59,452 bases of DNA, from assembly GCA_021795395.1 (NCBI GenBank), contig JAJYPN010000013.1, positions 3,435 through 62,886 on the forward strand, in the 5' to 3' direction. This document shows, one piece after another, positions 1 to 8,863 of this stretch (its first letter is position 1; every line of letters starts with the position of its first letter). The notes beneath the pieces are model-generated. The model had not been told where the DNA came from. It made no database searches and saw nothing but the letters and a program-made list of their open reading frames with translations. The DNA is from Pseudomonadota bacterium (GTDB taxonomy: Bacteria > Pseudomonadota > Gammaproteobacteria > Burkholderiales > Sulfuriferulaceae). The translations under genes and the position numbers were made by a program.

Positions 1-116
1 CTGCCTGCGACAACCCCGGCGACTATGGACGCGACGGCCTCGACCACCATCCAGACAATAGTCGTTGCCTCCAGACGCAGGCCGTATCGGATATCCATGG
101 CGTTATTCACAGCCAT
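1..116 (-). CDS. Partial membrane cation transporter (N-terminus only)
   Basis: The first 38 residues are visible, and the gene runs off the left edge. After a short charged N-terminus (MAVNNAMDIRYGLRLEAT) comes a hydrophobic helix containing MVVEAVASIVAGVVAG. This resembles the first transmembrane segment of cation-diffusion-type transporters, which are often placed next to ArsR-like regulators. It lies 45 bp downstream of the ArsR gene on the same strand, so the two probably form a metal-responsive operon. The substrate cannot be read from this fragment, and the family assignment is inferred from a short helix plus context. Confidence 0.5.
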   Translation of the reverse strand, partial: MAVNNAMDIRYGLRLEATTIVWMVVEAVASIVAGVVAG

Positions 117-161
117 TGTTACACACCTATCGTTTTGTTAATTGAGTATTCATAGCTATGC

Positions 162-581
162 TTACCCTTCCGTGCCGTTGCCGGATTCATCGCGCAGATG
201 CTGGTTCTGTATGCCCACGCAGCAGCGGCCATTCTTCTCACGCAGGCACAGCCGTTCCTGAAAACGCGCGAGGTCGCTTGCGAAGACGCGATCTGGATCG
301 TTCAGTTCTTCCACCGCCTTGTGTAAAGTCACCAGATAGGGGTGATCGGTCACGAGTCGATGATAAATCCAGCGACCACTTTTTTCAGCGGACAACAAAC
401 CCGCCTGCCTCAATGTTTTGATGTGGCGCGACAGCTTGTATTGGGGTTCAAGCAGGCTGTCCACCAGTTCGCAGAGGCAGGCCTCGCCGCCGGTTGACGT
501 CAACAGACGGACAATACGGATGCGGAGCGGATCCGCCAGGGACTGGAAAGCTTGCTCTGGTTTAACATGTATAAGATGCAT
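162..581 (-). CDS. ArsR/SmtB-family metal-responsive repressor
   Basis: A winged-helix repressor of about 139 residues. It has the family layout: an N-terminal helix ending in SLADPLRIRIVRLL, then EACLCEL, which corresponds to the ELCVCDL metal-sensing motif in the alpha-3 helix, then the recognition helix region KLSRHIKTLRQAGLL and the wing EKSGRWIYHRL. A second cysteine pair (RCC) lies near the C-terminus. In this family metal binding releases the repressor from DNA. I chose ATG at 581. A TTG at 599 would add six residues (MRYYAT), but both starts lie inside the inverted repeat 579-604 and neither has a good Shine-Dalgarno, so a leaderless message is possible. The likely target is its own operon with the downstream transporter. 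Confidence 0.85.
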   Translation of the reverse strand: MHLIHVKPEQAFQSLADPLRIRIVRLLTSTGGEACLCELVDSLLEPQYKLSRHIKTLRQAGLLSAEKSGRWIYHRLVTDHPYLVTLHKAVEELNDPDRVFASDLARFQERLCLREKNGRCCVGIQNQHLRDESGNGTEG

Positions 582-604
582 AGTTGCATAATAACGCAAC
601 TATG
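579..604. promoter_or_regulatory. Perfect 9-bp inverted repeat, probable ArsR operator
   Basis: CATAGTTGC and GCAACTATG are exact inverted copies separated by 8 bp. The repeat overlaps the start codon region of the ArsR gene. Size and position fit an ArsR/SmtB operator for autoregulation. No binding data can be read from sequence. Confidence 0.6.
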
Positions 605-759
605 TTCATTGTGAAAATTTTTTTACTTTCGAAATTGGTATCACTATTTCTGTCGACCGCATCTACCATTACGGCTAAGTGTTCCTCAAAAATTAAACTT
701 TCTACAGGGTGCTCACCATTAGCAAAAAATTGGGTTTAAACATTGGGTTTTGAAAAGGC

Positions 760-897
760 CAATTCTGTCATGATGTCGCCCTAATCGCGGATGCGCGGCA
801 TAAACTGAAATTCCAGCAAGTACATCAGGCCAAACACATGATCGGTGAAATCTGCGGTGTCGGTGTAGTATTCCTGATGCGTAAGTCCCGGCACGCA
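760..897 (-). pseudogene. Remnant of a Tn3-family transposase (TnpA C-terminal region)
   Basis: On the minus strand one frame reads [19 protein letters not shown] followed by a stretch ending FMPRIRD. This is the conserved motif near the C-terminus of Tn3-family transposases ([25 protein letters not shown]-type). A stop codon falls directly after RIRD (783-781), where the intact protein would continue, and nothing recognisable precedes or follows. It is a dead fragment, showing that a Tn3-type transposon once sat between the metal regulator and the toxin-antitoxin pair. Confidence 0.75.
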
Positions 898-986
898 AAA
901 TCAAAGCATTTCCATTCTTACAAATAGTTCTTGATATGTTATTCTCAATCAATACCATTACAACGAGTTTTGATAAGGAGAGATGG

Positions 987-1334
987 ATGGGACAGCTCGA
1001 TCACATTGACCATGTCACTGAGAAGGCCGTCCGGCGTTTCCTTGCCTTAATCGCAGGTCGCTATGACATGGCGGGCGCAATCTTCTTCGGCAGTCGTGCG
1101 CGAGGCACGCATCGCCCTGACAGCGATGCCGATGTCGCCGTACTTCTGAGCGGCGAACACCAACGGTTCCTGACTACCAAGCTGGCAATGTCCGATGTAG
1201 CTTTTGACGTGCTGCTTGAAACGGGCATCAACATCTCACCACTGCCGGTCTGGCTCGACGAGTGGGAGCACCCTGAAAACTACTCGAATCCGGCTCTGCT
1301 TCAGAACATCGCCAGCGAGGGATTTCGACTGTGA
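987..1334 (+). CDS. MNT-type nucleotidyltransferase antitoxin
   Basis: Minimal nucleotidyltransferase of 115 residues. The signature GSRARGTHRPDSDADVAVL (roughly residues 33-51) is the GSxxxG...DxD active site of the polymerase-beta-like MNT fold. ATG at 987 is preferred because AAGGAG lies at 975-980 with 6 bp spacing; an upstream in-frame start at 936 has no such site. The stop overlaps the start of the HEPN gene by 4 bp, the usual arrangement of HEPN/MNT toxin-antitoxin pairs. In characterised pairs the MNT protein neutralises the HEPN RNase, in some cases by AMPylation. The mode here is inferred. Confidence 0.82.
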   Translation: MGQLDHIDHVTEKAVRRFLALIAGRYDMAGAIFFGSRARGTHRPDSDADVAVLLSGEHQRFLTTKLAMSDVAFDVLLETGINISPLPVWLDEWEHPENYSNPALLQNIASEGFRL

Positions 1335-1762
1335 GCAATCAATTGACTCCCATTGCCTTGATGACAAAGGCCGATCGGGCATGTTCGTCGGCGCAGGCCT
1401 TACTCGATTTGGGCGATGTGGACGGCGCATGCAATCGCGCCTATTACGCAATGTTCGATGCCGCCCGCGCTGCGTTACTGGCTTCGGGCGCTCCCGTCAG
1501 ACCCGACATTGACAAGACACACAGCGGCCTCATCAACGCTTTCAGCGAACACCTCATCAAGAACGGGCCTGTCTCGAAAGAGTTGGGGCGCTTGTTGAAG
1601 CGTGCGGAGGAAATCCGCTTGGTAGCTGACTACAAAGGCGACTCGGTTGAACTGAGTGATGCGCAGGAAATGGTGGCACAGGCCGAAACCTTCGTTACTG
1701 CCATGCACGCCGAGCTCATGCCCAATGACCCCAGCGGTGACGACTATGGAATGGAGCCATGA
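1331..1762 (+). CDS. HEPN-domain putative RNase toxin
   Basis: Helical protein of 143 residues with a GTG start overlapping the MNT gene. It has the HEPN hallmark ACNRAYYAMFDAARAALL (about residues 33-50), then RPDIDKTH, an R-X6-H arrangement matching the RX4-6H RNase motif, and the family segment EEIRLVADY. HEPN proteins of this kind are toxins or RNases held in check by the adjacent MNT partner. The pair sits between transposon debris and degenerate sequence, consistent with horizontal gain. Toxicity is inferred from family and pairing. Confidence 0.82.
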   Translation: MSNQLTPIALMTKADRACSSAQALLDLGDVDGACNRAYYAMFDAARAALLASGAPVRPDIDKTHSGLINAFSEHLIKNGPVSKELGRLLKRAEEIRLVADYKGDSVELSDAQEMVAQAETFVTAMHAELMPNDPSGDDYGMEP

Positions 1763-2290
1763 TGAATGATGTTTTGCAGTCTGACGCGGCAGCACAGCAA
1801 GCAACTACCTACACAGCAAGCAACCACCTATGAGCCACGTTCCGGCAAATCAGCCTTGATGAATGAGTTGATGGCTGAATTTGTAGGGAAATCGGAAGCC
1901 CTGGCCGAGACGATCATCGGCAATTGCACGACGACGATTCCGCTAAGATTCAATTTCGATGAGTGACTTTTCAACTATCTCGATTGGCCACGGTTTTTCC
2001 TTGCTGCCAACATTCGCTCGCTCGTGCGACTTCCAGTCCAAGGACTTTCCTGCACACGAAACTGAGCGCCTATCGGCCTCTGCTCAAAAACCAAGCCAGC
2101 AGTGCCTGGTCAATGGGCAAAGATGACCGTTCCTACTGGCCGTTGAAGCGCCAGATCGCATCGCCGACCACAAGGGGAACAGCCAGCAAGAACGCTCCTT
2201 TTAGCGGGAAGGTTTTATTGACTGCCGAAACAATTTACAGTGTTCGTATTATCAAGGGTATATTTTCTCGCGTTTGCGTTGCGAGAATTA
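1763..2290. other. About 530 bp with no recognisable gene
   Basis: Only short frames are present (for example 24 codons from 1759 and 66 codons from 1766), and none carries a domain I recognise. The stretch looks like eroded accessory DNA between the toxin-antitoxin pair and the efflux operon. The end of this stretch (from about 2291) leads into the efflux promoter. Confidence 0.5.
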
Positions 2291-2291
2291 A

Positions 2292-2320
2292 TTGACAAAA
2301 AAATAATAACAAATGATACT
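2292..2320 (+). promoter_or_regulatory. Sigma-70-type promoter of the RND efflux operon
   Basis: A perfect TTGACA (-35, 2292-2297) is followed after 17 bp by GATACT (-10, 2315-2320), about 33 bp upstream of the MarR start codon. It would drive marR and the three efflux genes. Confidence 0.65.
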
Positions 2321-2325
2321 ATCTC

Positions 2326-2344
2326 TTAGGTAATCATTAACTAT
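2326..2344. promoter_or_regulatory. Imperfect inverted repeat, candidate MarR operator
   Basis: TTAGGTAAT and ATTAACTAT form an imperfect palindrome around C2335, just downstream of the -10 element and upstream of the MarR start. This is where a MarR dimer would be expected to block transcription. Assignment rests on position and symmetry only. Confidence 0.5.
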
Positions 2345-2353
2345 GTAAATATT

Positions 2354-2917
2354 ATGTCTGATGAATGCATCAAAGGATTCGAGCAACACCTGGATACCAT
2401 GGAAGAACGAGTATCGGGTCAGCCCAGGCAGGAAATAATTCTGTCACGTTTGCAATTTATGATATACAAAAGAATGAATGAGTTGATCAATCATAACCTG
2501 CAGCCGTACGGGATCAACGATACCATTTGGACTGCACTCATTATGCTCTATTCCAGTCCTGACCGTTTCATATTTCCCAGTGATCTGAGTCATATCGTTG
2601 TCTCTTCGCGCACCAATATTACCCGTCTGGCGGATGAAATGGTAGAAAAGGGCTGGATGAAACGCCAAGGATGCGAATCCGATCGACGCAAGATAATACT
2701 GACCTTGACGGAAGCGGGAAACGCTTTGGTGGAAGCAATCGTTCCTAAACAATGGGCCATATACGCTGAAATATGGCAAGATTTCAGCCCCACCGAAAAG
2801 AATGGAATGGAAGCTTTGCAGCGTAAGCTGGTCACGGCCCTTTCGAGCATGCAATCGAAAACCGGCGTATCCTGCGAAACGATATTGCCCGGCAAACACA
2901 GTGAAAACGAAGCGTGA
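2354..2917 (+). CDS. MarR-family transcriptional regulator
   Basis: Protein of 187 residues with a MarR winged helix: PSDLSHIVVSSRTNITRLADEMVEKGWMKR (about 76-105) is the recognition helix and following helix, and CESDRRKIILTLTEAG (about 107-122) is the wing with its typical DxR. An extended N-terminus and a C-terminal helix would form the dimer interface. It is the first gene of a run with the outer-membrane factor, adaptor and pump. MarR proteins in this position normally repress the efflux genes and release on binding an aromatic compound; the ligand is unknown. Confidence 0.88.
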   Translation: MSDECIKGFEQHLDTMEERVSGQPRQEIILSRLQFMIYKRMNELINHNLQPYGINDTIWTALIMLYSSPDRFIFPSDLSHIVVSSRTNITRLADEMVEKGWMKRQGCESDRRKIILTLTEAGNALVEAIVPKQWAIYAEIWQDFSPTEKNGMEALQRKLVTALSSMQSKTGVSCETILPGKHSENEA

Positions 2918-2990
2918 TATCGATTGCCAATTGAATCGATATGCGGGAATAACGCTGTCAGGTAATGCTAGCAGCATGAGAGGAAACCCG

Positions 2991-4508
2991 ATGCAGAACC
3001 GTTCTATTCTGAAATTTTTTTTGAGCCGCTCTGCCGCGATGCTGTCGTTGACCGCATTATCGCTAACAGCCTGTACCGTCGGTCCCGATTACAAGCGATC
3101 CGCTCCGCCTGCTTCGAGCGCTTATACCGCCGGCAAGCTCGAAACCCGGACGGTTGCGACCCGGACTGCTCAAGGAAATGCGCAACGATTCGTGACCGGG
3201 CAAACCGTTTCCACCAGCTGGTGGCAAAATTTCCGCTCTCCCAAACTCGACGCGCTGATCGATCAGGCGTTAAAAAACAGCCCTACGCTCCTGTCGGCGC
3301 AGGCAACTCTGCTACAGGCGCAACAGACTTACGCCGCGCAGGCCGGCTCTACGCTCTATCCTAAAATCGATGCGACGGTGGGCGCGCAACGCGAACTGTT
3401 CAATACAGCCGCTTTCGGCCTGCCCGGCGGCAATTATTTATTCAATCTCTACAATGTCGGTGTAGGCGTCAATTACAATTTCGACTTGTTCGGCGGCAAC
3501 CGGCGTACGCTCGAGGCGTATGCAGCCCAGGCGGATTATCAGCGCTACCTGTCGCAGGCAGCAAAATTGACGCTGGCCGGCAACGTTGTCACGGCGGCGA
3601 TGACACAAGCGGAATACGCCGCGCAATTGCAGGACAGCAAGGATATCCTCGCGCTGCAACAGCAGCAGCTTTCGATCGCGCAACAACGGTTGACGCTGGG
3701 GGCGGTAGCGCGCAGCGACGCGCTTGCGCTGCAAACGCAGGTGGAACAAACGCGTGCCGGCATCCCGCCCCTACTGAACCGGCTGCAACAGACCAATCAT
3801 CTGCTCGCATTATTGACCGGGCAGGAACCCGGCAATGCGAGGATACCTCAATTCACGCTGACCGATTTCACTCTGCCGTCCGAGCTGCCGGTAGTCATAC
3901 CGTCGCAATTGGTTCGACAGCGACCCGACATACAAGCTTCCGAAGCCTTATTGCATGTTGCCAATGCGCAATACGGCGCAGCGGTCGCCACCGCTTACCC
4001 GAACATCGGTTTATCCGCCAATGTCGGTTCCGAATCACTGACCACCGCCGGTCTGTTCGGGCCGGCCTCGATGATCTGGAGCCTTGCCGGACAGATTGCC
4101 CAACCGCTGTTCAACGGCGGCCTGCAAGCAGGCATCCAGTCGGTCAAATCGGGTTACGTCATTGCCGTCGCCAATTATCGGCAAACGGTACTCCTGGCAT
4201 TACGCAATGTGGCCGATGTGCTGCGCGCCCTCGATAACGACGCACAAACGCTGGCGGCGCAGGCTGCTGCCGATAACGCAGCGCAGGCTTCGCTTGCGCT
4301 GACGCGGCAACAATATGCGCTGGGAGGCGTCAATTATTTGCAGTTATTGAACGCACAACAGGCAGCGCAACAAACCAGTATCAATCTCATTGCTGCTCAA
4401 ACCCAGCGACTGACCGATACGGCGGCTTTGTATCAGGCGATGGGTGGCGGTTTGCACGATACGGCAAAGTCTGCCGCCCAATCGCCAAACAACGTGTCGG
4501 CTCGTTGA
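2991..4508 (+). CDS. NodT/OprM-type outer-membrane efflux lipoprotein
   Basis: Outer-membrane channel of about 505 residues. The lipoprotein signal is clear: a basic N-terminus, a hydrophobic stretch, then LSLTAC with the lipidated Cys, followed by TVGPDYKRSAPP, the standard opening of NodT-family factors. Two OEP repeats follow, with coiled-coil-rich Ala/Gln segments (SQAAKLTLAGNVVTAAMTQAE; RQTVLLALRNVADVLRALDN). I start at 2991 because AGAGGAAA lies just upstream and the signal peptide begins there; the open frame continues further upstream but overlaps marR. It forms the exit duct for the RND pump encoded downstream. Confidence 0.9.
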   Translation: MQNRSILKFFLSRSAAMLSLTALSLTACTVGPDYKRSAPPASSAYTAGKLETRTVATRTAQGNAQRFVTGQTVSTSWWQNFRSPKLDALIDQALKNSPTLLSAQATLLQAQQTYAAQAGSTLYPKIDATVGAQRELFNTAAFGLPGGNYLFNLYNVGVGVNYNFDLFGGNRRTLEAYAAQADYQRYLSQAAKLTLAGNVVTAAMTQAEYAAQLQDSKDILALQQQQLSIAQQRLTLGAVARSDALALQTQVEQTRAGIPPLLNRLQQTNHLLALLTGQEPGNARIPQFTLTDFTLPSELPVVIPSQLVRQRPDIQASEALLHVANAQYGAAVATAYPNIGLSANVGSESLTTAGLFGPASMIWSLAGQIAQPLFNGGLQAGIQSVKSGYVIAVANYRQTVLLALRNVADVLRALDNDAQTLAAQAAADNAAQASLALTRQQYALGGVNYLQLLNAQQAAQQTSINLIAAQTQRLTDTAALYQAMGGGLHDTAKSAAQSPNNVSAR

Positions 4509-4566
4509 TTCAGGCCGTTTTTATGCGACAGCTTATCCACCATTACCGATGCAAGAGGGATTTTTT

Positions 4567-5709
4567 ATGACTAAAGGCACGACCAAACGCATGATCATTA
4601 TGCTATTGCTGGTTGGGCTGCTGTTTGCCGGCATATTCGGCTTTCAGCAGTTCCGCAACCAGATGATAAGGAAAATGATCAGCGGCAAAGGCGCGCAGGC
4701 GCAGGCAGTTTCAACGATAGTCGCCGAGCCTTCGGAATGGCAGCCGACAGTCGATGCAGTGGGCGATTTTCGCGCGTCCCAGGGCGCGAATCTATCCACC
4801 GAAGCGGGCGGACTGGTTACCGCCATCCATTTCGAATCGGGCAAGAAGGTGCGTAAAGGCGAATTGCTCGTCGATCTGAATTCGGCACCGCTACGCGCTC
4901 AGCTCGCACAGTTGCAGGCATCGGCCAATCTGGCCAGAGTCAATTATCGCCGCGACCTTGCCCAGTTGAAAATACAGGCCATCAGCCAGGCAGTCGTCGA
5001 TGCCGATGCCGCAAACCTCAAAATCGCGCAGGCACAGGTGGCAGCCCAGGCAGCGACGATAGACCAAAAAGCGATACGCGCGCCCTTTTCCGGTCGCTTG
5101 GGCATACGCCAGATCGATCTCGGGCAATATGTCGCCCCCGGCGGCACGATCGCCAACCTGCAAAAACTCGATCCGCTGTATGTCGATTTCACCTTGCCGC
5201 AAACGGAAATCGGCCTGATCCATACGGGAGACAAAGTAAGCATACAGACGAACGCCTTCGCCGGAAAAACTTTCACCGGTACGATTTCCGCCATCGAGCC
5301 GCAAATCGACACCGCGACGCGAAATCTCAAAGTTCGCGCCAGCGTTCGCAATCCTCAGGACAAGCTGCTGCCCGGCCTGTTTGCCACCGTACGCGTGAAC
5401 AACGGCGCTACCCAGCAATATATAAGCTTGCCAAATGCCGCAATCGCGTATAACCCCTACGGCAGTACGGTATTCATCGTCAAGAACGGCGGCACTGCCC
5501 CCGACGGCAAACCCGCCTTGACCGTCGAACAGCGTTTCGTTACCACCGGCCCGTCGCGCGGGGATCAGGTAGCCGTAATCAAAGGCATAACAGCCGGCGA
5601 AGTCGTCGTCACCGGCGGCCAGATGAAACTGCATAACGGTGCGGCAGTGTTCGTCAACAACAGCGTACTGCCCGCCAATAACCCCCATCCCGAGGTAAAA
5701 GACGAATGA
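4567..5709 (+). CDS. RND efflux periplasmic adaptor (membrane fusion protein)
   Basis: About 380 residues. One N-terminal membrane anchor (MIIMLLLVGLLFAGIFGF) is followed by the HlyD-type lipoyl half-motifs (EAGGLVTAIHFESGKKVRKGE at about 79-99 and IRAPFSGRLGIRQIDLGQYV further on) around an alpha-helical hairpin rich in Ala and Gln. A beta-barrel and a membrane-proximal domain follow. ATG 4567 is preceded by AGAGGG. Its stop overlaps the pump start (ATGA). It bridges the inner-membrane pump and the NodT channel. Confidence 0.9.
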   Translation: MTKGTTKRMIIMLLLVGLLFAGIFGFQQFRNQMIRKMISGKGAQAQAVSTIVAEPSEWQPTVDAVGDFRASQGANLSTEAGGLVTAIHFESGKKVRKGELLVDLNSAPLRAQLAQLQASANLARVNYRRDLAQLKIQAISQAVVDADAANLKIAQAQVAAQAATIDQKAIRAPFSGRLGIRQIDLGQYVAPGGTIANLQKLDPLYVDFTLPQTEIGLIHTGDKVSIQTNAFAGKTFTGTISAIEPQIDTATRNLKVRASVRNPQDKLLPGLFATVRVNNGATQQYISLPNAAIAYNPYGSTVFIVKNGGTAPDGKPALTVEQRFVTTGPSRGDQVAVIKGITAGEVVVTGGQMKLHNGAAVFVNNSVLPANNPHPEVKDE

Positions 5710-8700
5710 ATACGGCAACCAGCGGGACGATGCGTAAATTTACCGACATTTTCGTCCGGCGTCCGGTACTGGCGACGGTTATCAGTCTGGTCATTCTGGT
5801 GCTGGGCTTGCGCTCTACCGGCCTGCTGCCGGTACTGCAATTTCCCTTTACGCAAAATGCGGTAGTGACCGTTATTACCAATTATCCCGGCGCTGACGCG
5901 AATCTGGTCGCCAGCTTCATCACAACGCCGCTGGAAAATGCCGTCGCGCAGGCCAACGGCATCGATTACATGACATCGAGCAGCATACAGGGCGTCAGCA
6001 CCATTACCGCCAACCTGCGGCTGAATTACGATTCGGACAAAGCCTTGACGGAAATCAACACCAAGGTCAATGCCGTACTCAACCAGCTGCCGCCGCAGGC
6101 GCAAAAACCCGTCATGTCGGTGAGCATAGGCCAAACCATCGATGCGATGTACATCGGATTCTACAGCGACGTGCTCAAACCCAATCAGGTTACGGACTAT
6201 CTGATACGCGCCGTACAGCCCAAGCTGCAATCAATCGAAGGCGTACAGGCCGCAGAAATGCTCGGAGCGAAATATTTCGCCCTGCGCGCATGGCTGGACC
6301 CGCAAAAACTGGCCGCGGTCGGTCTCACCGCCGCCGATGTCACCAACGTCCTGGCTAGCAATAACTTTCTTTCGTCGAGCGGCCAGTCCAAGGGCCAGAT
6401 GGTGCAGATCAATTTGAATGCGTCTACCGCTTTGCATTCGGTCGATGAATTCAGGCAAATGATCATCAAGCAGCAGGGATCGACCATCGTTCGCCTGTCC
6501 GACGTCGCCAATGTATCGCTGGGAGCGGAAGATTACGATTCCACTGTCGCGTTTGATGGCAAAAAAGCGGTTTATATCGGGATACAGGTCGCTCCTACCG
6601 CCAATCTGCTCGACGTCATCAAGCGCGTGCGCGCAGCGATGCCGGGCATACAGGCCGATTTGCCGAACGGGCTCAACGCGAAGATCGTTTACGATTCCAC
6701 CCGTTTCGTCAATTCCGCCATCGATGAAGTGGTCAAAACACTGACGGAAGCCATTTTAATCGTTACGGTCGTCGTATTTATTTTCCTCGGTTCGCCTCGT
6801 TCGGTACTGATTCCCGTCATTGCCATTCCGCTGTCGCTGATCGGAACGTTTACGGTAATGCTGGCGCTGGGCTATTCGATCAATCTGCTGACTTTGCTGT
6901 CTCTGGTGCTGGCCATAGGCTTGGTGGTGGACGATGCCATTATCGTCGTCGAAAATGTCAGCCGGCATCTGGAAGAAGGATTGACACCGTACGATTCGGC
7001 GATCATCGCAGCGCGGGAATTGGCCAACCCGATCATCGCCATGACCATCGTGCTGATCGCCGTTTATGTGCCGATAGGATTCATGAACGGTCTGACCGGC
7101 GCTCTGTTCACCGAATTCGCTTTCACATTGGTCGGCGCGGTAACCATGTCGGCGATCATCGCTCTGACGCTCTCGCCCATGATGTGCTCCAAATTGCTGC
7201 GCGCGCCGAAACGTGAAGGCGGCAACTGGCAGGATCATCTGGTGCTGTGGCTGGACAGGCAATTCGAGCGCTTGCACGGCGCTTACGAAAGACGGTTGCA
7301 TGGCGTGCTGAATTACACCCCGGTCATCGCCGTTTTTGCGGTATTGGTGCTGGCAGGCATTTATTTCCTGTATACCACCTCCATGTCCGAACTCGCACCG
7401 CAGGAAGATCAGGGCGTATTGATAGCGGCCTCGTTCGACGCGCCGGACGCGACGCTGCAACAGCGCGAGCTCTACGACAAACAGATACAGCAGATATTCG
7501 ACAGCCACAGCGAAACCGATCATGTCTTCCAGCTCGACATGCCGGCTCAAGTCATCAGCGGAATGGTGCTCAAGCCCTGGAACGAACGGGTCAAAACGAC
7601 CAATCAGCTGCAACCGGAACTGCAGCAGCAGCTGTCGCAGATCGCGGGTTCGCAAAATGCGATATTCCAGCCGCCCCCCCTGCCCGGCGCGCGCGGTTTG
7701 CCGATCCAGTTCGTGATTACGACCACGGAACCTTTCTCCCAGTTGTACGACGTATCGCAAAATTTTTTGCAGGATGCGCAAAAGACCGGGAAATTCATAT
7801 TCCTGCAATCGGACCTGCGTATCGATTTACCCCAGACGACTGTCGTCATCGACCGCAATATGGCGGCCCAGGTGGGACTCAATATGCAGGATATCGGATC
7901 GGCACTGTCGTCGATGCTGGGCGGCGGCTATGTCAATTATTTCGAGCTCGGCGGCCGTTCGTATAAAGTCATTCCTCAAGTGCAGCAACGTTTCCGGCTG
8001 AATGCCGACCAGCTCAAACACTATTATTTGCGCAGTGCCAACGGTCAGATGGTAGCCCTGTCTACGGTCGCTCATCTGGAAACTTCAACGGAACCCGAAA
8101 CGATCAACCATTTTCAGCAACAAAATATGGCAACCATCCAGGGCGTAGCGTTTCCTACCATTACCCAGGGGCAGGCGCTGGCCGAGCTGAAGGCGCTGGC
8201 GGAAAAAACTCTGCCGCCGGGTTACGGCTTCGACTATTCCGGGCCTTCACGTCAATATATGCAGGAATCGGGCGGATTGATCGTGACATTCTTTTTTGCC
8301 ATCGTTATCATTTTTCTGGCTTTGGCAGCGCAGTTCGAGAGTTTTCGCGACCCCATCATCATTCTGGTGTCGGTGCCGATGTCGATCGCCGGTGCGCTGA
8401 TTTTCATCAATCTCGGCATCGGCCATGCAACCCTCAATATCTACACCGAAGTGGGGTTGGTGACTTTGATCGGTCTGGTGTCCAAGCACGGCATACTGAT
8501 CGTCGAATTCGCCAATAATCTGCAACGCAGCGGACTGGCAAAACGCGCAGCGATAGAAAAGGCTGCGGGTCTGCGTCTGCGGCCGATCCTGATGACGACC
8601 GCCGCCATGGTATTCGGCGTGGTTCCGCTTATCGTTTCCACCGGCGCCGGCGCGGCCAGCCGCTTCAGCCTGGGCTTGGTCATCGCCAGCGGCTTGTCGA

Positions 8701-8786
8701 TCGGAACATTGTTCACATTGTTTGTCGTGCCGGGAATGTATATGCTGCTCGCCGCCGATCATCGGCACGAAGCTGAAGCCGGTTAA
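5706..8786 (+). CDS. RND multidrug efflux permease (HAE1 family)
   Basis: Inner-membrane proton-driven drug pump of 1026 residues, the usual size. The N-terminus KFTDIFVRRPVLATVISLVI is TM1. TM4 carries the proton-relay motif LAIGLVVDDAIIVVENVSRHLEEG. The second half has TM8 (VTFFFAIVIIFLALAAQFESF) and the VGLVTLIGLVSKHGILIVEFAN segment. The two large periplasmic loops lie between TM1-2 and TM7-8. It starts within the ATGA overlap with the adaptor gene, so the two are translationally coupled. Substrate range cannot be predicted; MarR control suggests induction by aromatic compounds. Confidence 0.93.
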   Translation: MNTATSGTMRKFTDIFVRRPVLATVISLVILVLGLRSTGLLPVLQFPFTQNAVVTVITNYPGADANLVASFITTPLENAVAQANGIDYMTSSSIQGVSTITANLRLNYDSDKALTEINTKVNAVLNQLPPQAQKPVMSVSIGQTIDAMYIGFYSDVLKPNQVTDYLIRAVQPKLQSIEGVQAAEMLGAKYFALRAWLDPQKLAAVGLTAADVTNVLASNNFLSSSGQSKGQMVQINLNASTALHSVDEFRQMIIKQQGSTIVRLSDVANVSLGAEDYDSTVAFDGKKAVYIGIQVAPTANLLDVIKRVRAAMPGIQADLPNGLNAKIVYDSTRFVNSAIDEVVKTLTEAILIVTVVVFIFLGSPRSVLIPVIAIPLSLIGTFTVMLALGYSINLLTLLSLVLAIGLVVDDAIIVVENVSRHLEEGLTPYDSAIIAARELANPIIAMTIVLIAVYVPIGFMNGLTGALFTEFAFTLVGAVTMSAIIALTLSPMMCSKLLRAPKREGGNWQDHLVLWLDRQFERLHGAYERRLHGVLNYTPVIAVFAVLVLAGIYFLYTTSMSELAPQEDQGVLIAASFDAPDATLQQRELYDKQIQQIFDSHSETDHVFQLDMPAQVISGMVLKPWNERVKTTNQLQPELQQQLSQIAGSQNAIFQPPPLPGARGLPIQFVITTTEPFSQLYDVSQNFLQDAQKTGKFIFLQSDLRIDLPQTTVVIDRNMAAQVGLNMQDIGSALSSMLGGGYVNYFELGGRSYKVIPQVQQRFRLNADQLKHYYLRSANGQMVALSTVAHLETSTEPETINHFQQQNMATIQGVAFPTITQGQALAELKALAEKTLPPGYGFDYSGPSRQYMQESGGLIVTFFFAIVIIFLALAAQFESFRDPIIILVSVPMSIAGALIFINLGIGHATLNIYTEVGLVTLIGLVSKHGILIVEFANNLQRSGLAKRAAIEKAAGLRLRPILMTTAAMVFGVVPLIVSTGAGAASRFSLGLVIASGLSIGTLFTLFVVPGMYMLLAADHRHEAEAG

Positions 8787-8839
8787 ACGAAGGTCAACGA
8801 ATTTTTAAACGGATTACCGCATGCGCGCCATACCAGCCC

Positions 8840-8863
8840 GGCGTGCTGCGGCGCCTGTTTTTT
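8840..8863 (+). terminator. Possible weak terminator of the efflux operon
   Basis: GGCG and CGCC pair around a short loop (8840-8855), extendable by a G-U pair, and are followed by TGTTTTTTC. The stem is only 4-5 bp, so the call is tentative. It lies about 55 bp after the pump stop codon. Confidence 0.35.

Noticed and set aside
1963-2295. 110-codon plus-strand frame between the HEPN gene and MarR
   Set aside because: Low-complexity, no domain, no ribosome-binding site and overlaps the efflux promoter.
4891-5718. Minus-strand frame of 275 codons opposite the adaptor gene
   Set aside because: Same reason: no domain and complete overlap with a real gene.
6756-7808. Long minus-strand frame (350 codons) opposite the RND pump
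   Set aside because: It has no recognisable domain and lies entirely within the well-supported pump gene; it is a shadow of the GC-rich coding strand.
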